Shown here: piece after piece, positions 12,050 to 22,100 of the stretch
How the letters are laid out: the number at the start of each line of letters is the position of its first letter
Position numbering within the stretch: position 1 is the first letter of the stretch
DNA from: Cryptomeria japonica
Taxonomy: Eukaryota; Streptophyta; Pinopsida; Cupressales; Cupressaceae
Length of the DNA stretch: 64,000 bases
Direction of reading: 5' to 3'
Assembly (NCBI RefSeq): GCF_030272615.1
Contig: NC_081413.1
Span: 554,741,136 to 554,805,135 of the forward strand
Made by a program: the position numbers and the translations under genes
The notes under the pieces: generated by a model
The model's database searches: none
Told to the model about the DNA's origin: nothing
Seen by the model: only the letters and a program-made list of their open reading frames with translations

Positions 12050-14000
12050 CTATGATGAACTCCCTCCCTCGGAGCCGCCTGGCCTCGACGGAGTCTGAGC
12101 TGTAGATGGACCCGCTCCAGGATCCCCCTGTCTCTTTGGTGGTGGTGGAGGGCCCATGACCCCACCACTGGACGCCTGTCTTCTGCGACTCCCTCCCGTA
12201 GCCGTCGCTGTGCGCGACGATCTATGGAAGCTCCTCGCCCGCTGATCTGCTGGCACGGCAGCATAGTATAGATCCCTCTAGTAGGCGATCTCCTCTCCGG
12301 CTCGCAAGACATATGTGTAGCCTGCCCCTGCATCCTCTGCTGCCCGCCTCCCTGCCCTCAGAGCTGTCTCGGCCTCAGTATATCTCTGGATGGCCTGGTC
12401 CCTCTCCCGCTCTGTGTCCCTAAGCCTGATCCTGAGGTGATCCCTCTCCCGCACCAAATCCTCAATCTCATCTGCCTGGCCCTGGCAGATCTCTCGCAGC
12501 CTCAACAGCTCATCCTCCTCAGGATCTCCGCCCTCAGCCTCTGCCTGTGGCTCCTCCTCTACAGGTGCCTATCCCTGTGCCTCTGCCTGCACCTGTCTAG
12601 GTGCCTGAATAGGTACCTGTGCCTGTACCTGTCCCTGTCCCTGCACCTGTCTCGATCCCTGTGCTGCTGGCACCTGTAGGGGCAATCCACCCTGACCTCT
12701 CACCCCCAGAGCTTCTCTCTCCTGTCCTCCCTCCCTCCGAGGTGCTACTCGCCTCTCCCCCACCACTCCTCTCCGCCTCCGTCTGCCCCTGCCTCCATCT
12801 CCTCCTCCATCATCATCATCATCCCCCCCGGCCTCTCCCGGATCTGTCAATCTAGGAAACGGATGCTCTGCCCAATACGCAGAGTACTCTGCGTCCATCC
12901 CTGCATCCTCTACCTCTGGCCACATGTCCCATGGTAATGACATCATCTCTGCCAGCTGTGTCACGGCCTGATCATATGATAGAAGCGGTCCGAACTATTC
13001 CTGATCTCTGACTGTACGGGCATACATGCCCAAGCCTCGTGGCATCCGCTGAATACGGCCAAACTGCTTGCATACCCTGTCTACAAGCTGCCTCTCCAGA
13101 ATATAGGGCATCTACCCAATCAGATACCTGCTCCTGAATGCATAGGGTAGCTCCAATGCGTCGTCATCCCACTCCTCGCACCCCAGGTACGGCCTCCAGA
13201 TAACCATGTCTATGTCATCTATGACGCGCCTCCAATGCTCCAATCTACCAATCCGAGGCTGGGATGTGATCATGTCGTACAAATGCATGAAGCTCCGTCC
13301 CTGCCCTCTGCCTCTGAAGTGGATCGGCCGTGTGATGGGAAGGTGCTCATATGCCCACACCTGAAGGAGAGTAACGCCGTAGCCCAAGCCCACTGATCCG
13401 TGATACACAAACTGATGCAACTCATAGTACAAATGTGCCAAGACGCATGGCCCCCATGCATATCTGGTGTGCTCTATCATCAGCATCTCCAATGCCCCTC
13501 CCCAGCCAACTGCCAATCCTCGTGTGGCTCTATCCGGACATAGACACCCACTGATAGCTCCCCCAATAACAGCCAGCAATGCTAAACCTGTGGTGGTCAT
13601 GGTATCCTAGGCCACGTGACCTGCTCGCATCTCCAAACCGGGATCCTGAAACACCCGTCTCAATGCCTCCCTGTCACCGTCACGATCGTATGGAATCAAC
13701 TCTCCATCGATCGGGATATGCAGTATCCTGTACACATCCTCCAGTGTCACTGTCATCTCACCCATCGGCAGATGAAACGTGCACGTCTCAGAGTGCCATT
13801 TCTCAGCCAACGCAGTCAGCAAACCCATGTTTGCCTGAAACTCAGGCACAAATAGCACATGTGTAAGACCCATCTCCTCAATGGAAATCCTATCCTGGAT
13901 CGACAACTCTGGTCGCAACCTCTGAGTCGATGGGAATCTCTCCCGTGACTCCAGCATCGGCAAATACTCCTGCAGTCACACAATCAATCTTGTCAGTTAT

Positions 14001-14335
14001 CGTGGCATTCACTGTTTATCACAAAATGCTACTTGCTATCTAAATGCAGTTGGTTATCTATCCTAGTGACACTCACTGTTCATCACAAAGTGTTGCTATC
14101 TACCCTAATAGTACTCCCTGTTCATCACAAAGTACTACGTGTGTGACATTCTCTGTTCATCACAAAGTGTTACTCACATTCGCACTCCCTGTTCATCACA
14201 AAGTGCTGCCTATCTTGGTGCTCCCTGTTCATCACAAAGTGCCTTGATCTATCCTAATCTTCCTAGAGGACCTGCTTGAGTGTATCCTCTCAGCAGCTTA
14301 TCCAATCGACAGCGTATGTTCATCACAGAACTGCT
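14001..14335 (-). repeat. CTGTTCATCACAAAGTG spaced repeat in the intron
   Basis: The motif occurs at about 14076, 14118, 14153, 14188 and 14225, with weaker copies near 14006 and 14316. Spacing is about 35-42 nt; sequence between copies varies. Confidence 0.85.
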
Positions 14336-14394
14336 GATTTGACCTAGAAGACTAAAACCATGCATTTTGACACACAAACGCACTTTTAACTCCT

Positions 14395-14642
14395 AAACGT
14401 GCTTATAGACTGCATAAACGCGCCTCTGCAACACAGACGCGTTTCCTGAACACAAACGTGCCTATGCCATGCACAAACGCGACTAGGGAACACAGACGTC
14501 CCTACATGACATAAACGCTCCTAAAAAGCACAGACGCTTCTACATTTCACAAACGCGTCCGCACTCAGCACAAACGCGGTTCCAGGCACAGACGCGCCTA
14601 GACCCGACACAGACGCGCCTGGCACTGACACAGACGCGGTTG
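14395..14642 (-). repeat. CACAGACGCG repeat block, inverted counterpart of the gag-leader repeats
   Basis: At least eleven copies of caca(g/a)acgcg have cores at 14437, 14456, 14477, 14497, 14515, 14534, 14553, 14574, 14592, 14613 and 14634, spaced 18-21 nt. Read on the minus strand the unit is cgcgtctgtg, the same as in the leader at 695-960 and 2163-2318. Confidence 0.9.
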
Positions 14643-14912
14643 CACGTTTTTGCATATTTAAACTATCCTATTCCTAGCGCATTTATTGCTACTAAACATG
14701 CATTTATGACAAAACTCGAAATGCGTGAAAGTACGAGGAGGTTTTCGGGTACTTACCGGCTCTCCTGCATCGGCTGGTCGCTGGAATCGGCGAACACGGT
14801 TGAATCTATGAATGAATGCCATCGCTGCTGACTGCTGCTGCTCTTTTCTCGCTCTGCACTGTGATCTTCTAAGGGTGTGGATGACAATGAGGATGTATTT
14901 TCCCCCATGGTC

Positions 14913-14922
14913 TATCTTATAG
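14913..14922 (-). promoter_or_regulatory. TATA box of the antisense PMD gene
   Basis: Minus-strand ctataagata lies 91 bases before the exon-1 ATG, which leaves room for a start site about 30 nt downstream and a short 5' UTR. It is inside the element, about 240 bases from the 3' LTR. Inferred from sequence only. Confidence 0.6.
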
Positions 14923-15149
14923 ACTGCCCTAGCTCTCATTTCCCGAGTCAGTATTCTTCATCCCGTGACTTTGTCACTCTATTCGCTTAACCCATTCTAA
15001 CCTTTCTTTCTTATCGAGAGATTGTCTGCAATCTTTACAGACATTTTCATCCAATCTCTCGAGGGGGCATATCATTCCCATTCTGGGGCAACTCTGTATT
15101 AGTTCATCTTATCTTCTTTGAAACAACGCGACAAGCCGCATTGTCTCAA

Positions 15150-15161
15150 AGAGGGGCAAAA
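15150..15161 (+). other. Tat1 polypurine tract
   Basis: The purine run agaggggcaaaa directly abuts the TG of the 3' LTR. Tat2 has nearly the same tract at 56306-56320. It primes plus-strand DNA synthesis. Confidence 0.85.
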
Positions 15162-15943
15162 TGTAGACACCTAAAATTGTCATGTCTAATTAAATAAATA
15201 TTTTATTTATTTAATTATCTAAGCCTAATTCTTCTATTAATTAAATAAATTTTTATTTATTTAATTAATTCATTTATCCTCTTCTAGCCTTATTTCTCAT
15301 TTAAATAAATACATTTATTTATTTAAATTATCCCTTTCCTAAATTAAATAAATATTTTATTTATTTAATTGTCCTACTTCTTCTATTAATTAAATAAATC
15401 TTTATTTATTTAATTAATTAATTCATTATCTTTTTCTACACATGACACATGTCATTCATCTCTTATTTTCTACACTACCTACCTCTTTCATTATTTTGGT
15501 ATTTCTTTTACCTACCCTCTAATCCTAGCCGACCTCTCTTTTTACACCTCTCAATCTTAACCCTCCATTTCTTATTGTGTCTTCTATTTAAGGAGATGCT
15601 TTCTTCATTGTCAAACCCTAATGACTAATGACTGATTTTGGAGTACTTGGCTACACTACGATCCTACTTGCAACCACATTCCATTCTTTGTTGAGCTCTT
15701 GTGCATGTAAAAATCTGAGAGCAAATATATCAAGCAAGATCAATGGAGATAGGAAGAATGGAGATCAAAACGCTATTGGACATGTGATGGTATAATCTTT
15801 GTGATTTTGAGTTATTTGCATTGTCTTAGGTAATCTTCATATGTTATGGTGGATCTTTGTTCATTGTTAGGCTAGGGTTTGGTGGTTGAATTCATTATAG
15901 CCTTTCAATATTGTTGTTATTTGTTATCCATTTTCACCATACA
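15162..15943 (+). repeat. 3' LTR of Tat1 (782 bp)
   Basis: Begins TGTAGACACC, ends CCATACA and matches the partial 5' LTR. A TATA-like ctatttaagg is at 15584-15593. The first 260 bases hold five AT palindromes (separate entry). Right flank is copia integrase sequence on the minus strand. Confidence 0.95.
15187..15418. repeat. Five AT-rich palindromes in the LTR
   Basis: Hairpin-capable units of the form aattaaataaat/atttatttaatt start near 15187, 15237, 15300, 15341 and 15387, about 30 bp each and 40-60 bp apart. Confidence 0.85.
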
Positions 15944-16400
15944 TAGTAAGTATCTATAATTGACATGGCCAAAACACTCATGCCAAAGTCTGCTCACTGA
16001 ATCTACATGTGCTAAAAGAGAAACACTTGAACCATTTGGACTCTTAAAGCCATCAAACCGGTATAGCTGAGAATCAGGATCAACACTGCTAGTAGCCACA
16101 ACTAAATCAAGATCATGGAGCTCTCTAATAACTACATCATGTGGTGAGAACTCAATTGTTTTACCAAAGCCCAAATGACAAATCTAATAAATAGAGAGGA
16201 GGTTCATCAAAATGTCAGGAACCAAAAGAACATCCTGAAAACAACCACCTATCAATGGAATAGAACCTGAACCTAAAATTGAAAGTTGTTCTGATTAACC
16301 AACTACAATCTATAAGGTATCATTGTGAGCAAGTTAGGTAGAAGTTGTTGTGAGTGTGTCATGTGGTGAGAAGCCCCTAAATCAATAATCCAAGAGAATG
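15944..16400 (-). pseudogene. pol: Copia protease and GAG-pre-integrase fragment
   Basis: Reading leftward, the protease active-site region WIIDLGASHHM appears near 16,360 (D-S-G-A in most relatives, here D-L-G-A). The pre-integrase zinc segment LWHECFGHVNYRYL follows at about 16,000. After it the sequence runs into the Tat1 LTR end. The order protease then integrase without a preceding RT is the Ty1/copia order. Broken by stops around 16,180-16,330. Confidence 0.85.
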
Positions 16401-16509
16401 CATAATTAATAGCTAGTGCAGAAAAAAGCATGTCCTTTTCCTATGGAAGAGGAATATGGAGGCTGAGGAGAAGAAATATGATGTTGTTGCATGACTTCCT
16501 CCAAAGCCT

Positions 16510-17360
16510 CTAATCATTTCCAACATTGGGAAACTGGATGTCCTTCCTTGCCACACAAACTATAAAGTTCATATGATTTATTCTTAGTCTTAGAGGAAGA
16601 CTCACCAGACTTAGAAGATTGCTCCTCTTTGGGATAACACTTCGATTTATAATTTGACTTAGGTGGTGGCTTGGAGGAATGCTCACTGCCAGCTGAATCC
16701 TTCTTTGGATTCGATTTCTTCTCCTTGTTCTCTTTAGCTATCTGAGCATCGAATGTTTTGTTCTTTGATTCTATGAGAGTGTCCAACTGAGATAAGTGAG
16801 CCTTCTCACGAGTCAAGCGATCATAGAATACATCAAAAGTAGGCATGGTAAAGCGTGTACCCAAGGAATCCATAGTAGAATAAAATGTGGAAGCAAATAT
16901 CTGAAAGGGACCTCGAAGCTTAGAGAGAATTAGGTAGATACACTCTATGTCTGTCTTATTTTTACCACAACTATGTAGAATAGATCTGTTGGTTTTAAAC
17001 TTGTTCAGAAAGTCCTCAATATGAGGAAAGGAATCAGGTAACAAGGAAGAGAGCTCTGCCTCAATCTGTAATTCTTTGATTGATAGTACCAAAGAGAGTA
17101 TCAAATTTGGACCACATAGCCTGAGGAGTGAGAAAACCATCAAGGTGAAAGAGCAAGTTGTTTGAAACATGTAAGGATATGACACCCATAACCTCATCCA
17201 TCTTATTTCTGTGTTGAAGAATCTCAAAAGGATGCTGCAACTAAGGTTGATCCGCATCCAAATAGGACCACAACCCTCATGATCTAAGAAGCCTCGTCAT
17301 ACAAGCTTTCCAGAGGTGATAGTTCTGGGATGTAAGAAGCTCAACTAAAGAATCTGCCAT
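16510..17360 (-). pseudogene. gag: Copia Gag (UBN2 type)
   Basis: From the ATG at 17360 the frame gives LLTSQNYHLWKACMTRLLRS, the usual N-terminal Gag signature of plant copia elements, interrupted by stops near 17280 and 17240. The middle has SHLSQLDTLIESK-type helices, and a Lys/Ser-rich tail precedes the zinc knuckle YSLCGKEGHPVSQCW. The first knuckle cysteine is replaced by Tyr. The protein would package the element RNA. Confidence 0.85.
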
Positions 17361-18507
17361 GTGTACATGTACCTGTACCTGGACTTGCTCTTGATTTTTT
17401 AAATTAAGTGATCTTTTAGACTAGATAGAGGATGCAAAAGGGTTTTTTTGAGTTTTAGGTGTTCTGATTTTCTGAAGTAAATTACAGAATGTAGTAAAAT
17501 AACACCCCCCACAAGATGTAAAACCAAAAACAATACAATCTGAGAGCTAAAAAAATGCGTTAGATAATATCTTGTGTACCTAGTAATTTTTCTAGAAAAA
17601 ATAACCCCAAATCTAAACAGGGCTCTCCAATACCTTTCCAATGCCTATTTAATTTTTGAAAATAGAGTCTGTTTGCCCAAGTTATGGCTCCCAGAGTGCA
17701 GAAAAGAGCTTTGACTTTGATGGCAAAACATGGGTATTAAATGAAAAAATAAAAAAATATCACCTCTAGATCTGAATAGAGCTCAAAAAGAAATTTTTGG
17801 TGATATATGAATTTTCAAAAATCAACTTTGTTTGCCCAAGTTATGGCAAAAAAACCAATAGCTTGTCAAAAGCCCTTCAAGTAAAAAAAAGCCCTCCTTG
17901 CTAGTGGCAGGGAGGTGGTGTTTGGGTGGTGATCAAGTGGGGGCTGGGCGGAGCAGGCGGCGAATGGGTGGAGAAGGTGGTGGTAGCCAGGCAGAGTTCT
18001 AGGCGGTAGTGATAGGCAGGTTTCTAGGTGGCGGCGACAGTGGGCGGGTCCAAGATGGCGGGCTGAGTAGCTAGCGGCTACCAAGCTGTTGGCGGGGCCC
18101 GGGTTGCTGGTGGCTCCCGACCAACTGGTTGGCTCTCGGTCAGGCCAACAGTGATTATGAGAGCTGGACTACTGGTGGTCAGTGATGAAGGTTCTGGCCT
18201 GGGTAAGCCGTTAAACTGCCCAATTTGTTTTTTTATTTTTTATTTTTCTCGAAAAATGTGCCCTTGAAGGGCCAAAATAATAATAAAAAATCCCAGAGCC
18301 AAAGTTGTCCAAATTGGACAAATTTTATATGAAAATGGGGGTTTTTGGGTGTTATGAGCTCAACGGTGAGGTCTGTTTGAGATCAAAATGGCTAGAAACA
18401 AAGAGGCACCCCAAATCCAAAAAAAAAAAAAAACTGAAAAAAATTGAAACCCTTGCCTTCAAAGAAAATCTTCTAAAAAAATCAGGAACAAGCAACAACA
18501 GATGTAG
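17361..18507 (-). other. Copia leader, no gene
   Basis: Between primer site and gag there is a G-rich stretch at 17900-18200 with repeated ggtggcggcg-like words, and an A-run at 18420-18433. I see no coding region. Confidence 0.5.
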
Positions 18508-18519
18508 GCTCTGAAACCA
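18508..18519 (-). other. Copia primer binding site (initiator Met tRNA type)
   Basis: Minus strand tggtttcagagc, one base from the usual tggtatcagagc of plant copia elements. Confidence 0.8.
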
Positions 18520-18528
18520 TCAAGAATT

Positions 18529-18872
18529 TGATAAAATACAACTTTAGAGATCCCAAGAACACCTGCAAAAAAAATACCTGTCACAAGAGAAGATTGGAGA
18601 CAAAAACACAATAATAGCTCTGAAGAAAAAGATTATCATTCAGGAAGGGAATAGGATAGAAAAATACAATACAATCCTTATGAAAGGAGAATATAAAACC
18701 CTAAAGATGTGCAACCCTAAAGAAAACCTAAAGGGATAAAGTGTATTTAATAATTAGAATAATTCTCAAATACCTACCATATTATTAAATGCTTAAGTTT
18801 AGTTTAAGTGTAGAGTAGAACAGACTAATAATTAAATAAATAATTATTATCCAATACAAGATAACTCTAACA
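18529..18872 (-). repeat. Copia 5' LTR (344 bp)
   Basis: On the minus strand it starts TGTTAGAG and ends TTTTATCA just before the primer site. Only one copy is in the window, so the limits rest on TG...CA ends and the primer site. Confidence 0.65.
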
Positions 18873-19119
18873 GATACATTTAACAAGATACACAATGAAT
18901 CAACTATCAAATGCCCTCAAGGCCCCATAACGATGCTACACAAGGTTATACATCATTATTATTACCATCTAAATAACATGAAACATCATATTCATATAGG
19001 AATCTAGGAAGCATAGACAAGCATGAAAATCCAAAACCAAATTCAACCAACACCAAAATATGGGTCAAACCACACTGAACACAAATCATGAGGTCTGACA
19101 AGCCAAAAGAGGGAGGGGA
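18873..19119. other. Unassigned flank
   Basis: No similarity to the neighbours was recognised; it joins the copia LTR to the truncated ORF2 of copy A. Confidence 0.4.
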
Positions 19120-22100
19120 ACTACGCCATGATGAGTTCATATGGCTTGATAGGATTGATAAGATCACTAAGAAGGGAATTCAAGCCATGACATGCCTAAG
19201 AAAAATCGGTGAAGTACCTAGCCTGAGAAAGGCATCAAATAACACTCTGATAGCCACTACCGGTTCTAAGTTTGATAACAAAGAAATGACTATCAACGAG
19301 ATCTTGGAGCATGATATTATTTTTGCATCGATGGCGGTTGGCTAGAAAGTCTATCAATTAATCAAATAGAATTTCATCTTTGGAACTGTAATATATTAAA
19401 CATATCAAATTCTTAAGGATGACAAGAGGTATGATCTGTGCATAGTCTTTCTGAATGAGTTGATGAGTAATTTGAATAAAATTAAGAAAGATAAGAAGCA
19501 CACCTTTAAGTATGGGTCTCTTCTTAGTTTTTTGGCCTTATATTTATTGAATGAGATACCCAATATAAAAGGGAAGGTCCAATGGGCCTATGATAGACCA
19601 GTGACAATGCAAATAAAGGAGGGATTGTGGTGAATAGGAGATGCTACAATGAGAATATATGCATTTTTGTTCTATTTCAAAACCTTTCAAGCCTCCATGA
19701 AGAGTAGAGAAAGAATCCCTAAGGATATTGTAGAAAAGTATGAGCAAACTATTTGTTTCATGGTTGATAAAGATTGATGGCAGATGGAAATAGTTGAGCC
19801 TAGGATAGTTTAGATCATGCCAATGGGGTATGAAGTTGATGCTATCACACTTAAATAATATACTCTTGATCCAATCGGTAGATCCAAAAGAAGAAAGATT
19901 TAGTACTTTCAAAGAAAAGGACTTAAGTCTGCATAAATAGTTCACTGATGTTGGTAGAAAGAGAAATATCAGAAGGAAGCGGAGGCTGTTGCAGAGCAGA
20001 TAGGATTGACAAAGGAAGTTGTACAAAGGGCAAGAGCTTAGAATATTATGAGGAAATAAGATGTAATAAAACCACAACCCAAACCAACAAACCCTTCTAT
20101 GTAGCCCAAGGCAAATCCTAGTAAGTCTGCACATGTCTCCGGAGTGAAGAAACTGGTACCTCCACCTAAGCCCAAGTTTGCAGTATCAACCGATGGAGTT
20201 AAGAAAAGGAAAAAGGAGAAACCTTCAAGACAGTATGTTGGAGTAGAGGTGGAGGCATAGTTAGATGAAGAAGTCTGAAAAGTTAAGAAGACTTCTACTT
20301 ATGTTCGAGTAGTCAGAAAGCCATCCAGTGATGCTCCACCCTCTAAGAAGACAAAGATTCAAGGCGATCCACCCGAAAAGTCTAAAGGAACTAGGAAGCA
20401 GAAATCCAAAGCCTTGGAGTCTAGTAAGATTGAGATTATTCCTCCTAAGTCCTTAGAAGACATAAAGAATGAAATCATTAAGGATGGAAATTTGAAAAAT
20501 ATTGGTGTATATTATGAGAATGTGGATGATAATGAGAGGAGAGAAATTGAGGCAACAATTGTACTAATATGAATAATTTTAGTGGAGCTCTAATTAAGTT
20601 ATCATCCGAATTACCCAAGGAGTTGTATGATAGTCTAGATATTCAGAGAAATAATGCCTACCAGAAAGATGAAGAAATGAAGGAGTATGTTTTGGTGAAT
20701 ACTTATTCAGCCATCTCTAGGGATGAAGTTGAGAGATTATTAAAATTGAAGAAAGAGAAATCTAGGAGTAAGAGAAGAGTTAACAAAATTATACTTGGAG
20801 AAATCGATGAAGTTGCAAAAGAAACATAACAAATAATGAAAGACTTCTTGCTTGAGCTGAGATATGAGGTAAATCAACCTCATGATGCCTCCCACTTGGA
20901 AGCACAAAATCTTGAAGACACTTTCATTCTGGAAGTACATGTAAAAGTCTCAAGTGGTTATGAGGATCAACCATCTATTGAAGTAGCACAAGATGCACCC
21001 TTTAAGAATGTAGTTGCTGATGTCTTTGATGAAGCTACCTAGGATCCTCTTGAGATATAAGTGATTGCAGAAATGATAGCAGAGGATATAGAAAAAGTTG
21101 AAAAGAGTGTGAATGTAGAAGTTGAGAAGGAGAAGAGTGATGAGAAAACAGGGAAACCTCTGGTAACCATGATTATGGCAATTGTCATCGAGAAAGGTAA
21201 CAATATTGGTGTAGAGGATGACTTTTCTCATGGTCTGGTTGATTTAAGCATTGTTTCCCCTCTTCAAGCTTTGAAACTTGCCACCCAAGCTTCAATTAAG
21301 GAAAGTTAAGATCTGTTGAAATATCAGTCTGAATATAAAGAGGTCATCTCTCTTGCAACTGAGGTTTTGGAAAAGTTTTTACCCAGTTTCAGTCAGGATT
21401 TTGGTGCTTCTCCCTTTGAAAAAGCTTAAGAATCTGTTAAATGTTGTTAACTCCAATTTTGTATCATTAGAAAAGGTTGTGGATGAATCTGTATAGGAAA
21501 GGTTTAATGAGATGACATTGCAAGAAAAGTTGAAAGTAGAGAGAGATAAAGCAAGCATGAAGTCTGCAATGAAGAGTGTAGAAGAGGCATTAGATGAAGG
21601 TGAGAAAATTTTCATTCATGTCTATTTTTGCCCAAGTTTACTATAGTCATTGATAGGAAAATAAGAGATCATGAGGATAAGATAGCTGGTATCGGTCATT
21701 CTTTTGCACCTCAATCCGTCTTCTCGAGTTCCCTTGAAGCACAATTTTTTTAATCTTGATAAAATAAAAGGCTTGAATCATGACAAGGATAGAATGTTGA
21801 GTAGAGTAGGGGAACTGAGGAGCTTGATAATTCCCTGGATGGATACCTTGCTGGGAGAACAACAAGATGCAATAAGTGCCTTAGGTAAATTGGTGCCATC
21901 TGTGTTAGGATAACCGGTGAACAACTGAGAGGGGGGGGGGTGAATACGTTGTTAAAAGATTATAAATTTTAATCCACAATACAATGTTAAACAAATCAAG
22001 TACTGGTAAAGAACATACAGTTGCCAGTAGGAACAAATGCCAATAAATAATACAACTTAGCAATTAACCAAATAATCAATGCAAAGAAACCATACAACAT

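Larger units (their letters stand above)
13970..14756 (-). other. Intron of the antisense PMD gene
   Basis: The 787-nt interval has donor GTAAGT, acceptor CTGCAG and a branch-like aactgac about 25 nt before the acceptor. It contains two repeat blocks (14001-14330 and 14395-14640). Removing it keeps the reading frame. Confidence 0.7.
12050..14822 (-). pseudogene. Antisense PMD (plant mobile domain) gene with one intron
   Basis: Exon 1 (14822-14757) starts at an ATG and ends at a consensus donor, CCG|GTAAGT. Exon 2 (13969-12050) begins after TGCAG; joining is in phase 0 and gives about 661 codons. The first ~300 residues match the plant mobile domain: ALAEKWHSETCTFHLPMGEM near residue 75-95, IPIDGELI, YAWGPCVLAHLYYELH, LLQVWAYEHLP and VIWRPYLG near residue 280. 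An Asp/Gly/Arg stretch, a Gln/Val-rich stretch, a predicted coiled coil (LVRERDHLRIRLRDTERERD) and a Pro/Ser tail follow. PMD proteins of the MAIN type act in silencing and genome stability; PMDs also occur in transposable elements. Five in-frame stops (13607, 13112, 12995, 12569, 12278) are all TAG, with no frameshift. The function in the element is unknown. Confidence 0.87.
1..15943 (+). mobile_element. Tat-lineage Ty3/gypsy LTR retrotransposon (Tat1), 5' end cut off
   Basis: The element runs from a partial 5' LTR through primer site, long repeat-bearing leader, gag-pol, an antisense gene and a polypurine tract to a full 3' LTR. Pol order is PR-RT-RNH-second RNH-IN, which with the extra 3' region is typical of the plant Tat lineage. 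The two LTRs differ by about 4 substitutions and one 4-bp indel over 583 aligned bases, so the insertion is young. It landed in a minus-strand copia element, whose missing half must lie left of the window. Lineage call is by recognition of domain order and motifs, not by phylogeny. Confidence 0.95.
15944..18872 (-). mobile_element. 5' part of a Ty1/copia element, cut by Tat1
   Basis: Read on the minus strand there is a 344-bp LTR, an initiator-Met-type primer site, a long leader, gag, protease and the start of integrase, after which Tat1 begins. The rest of pol is expected left of the window. Stops are frequent, so it is old. Confidence 0.9.

Noticed and set aside
12437-13866. Plus-strand ORFs opposite the PMD gene
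   Set aside because: They are shadows of the GC-rich minus-strand coding sequence; the minus strand shows the recognisable domain.
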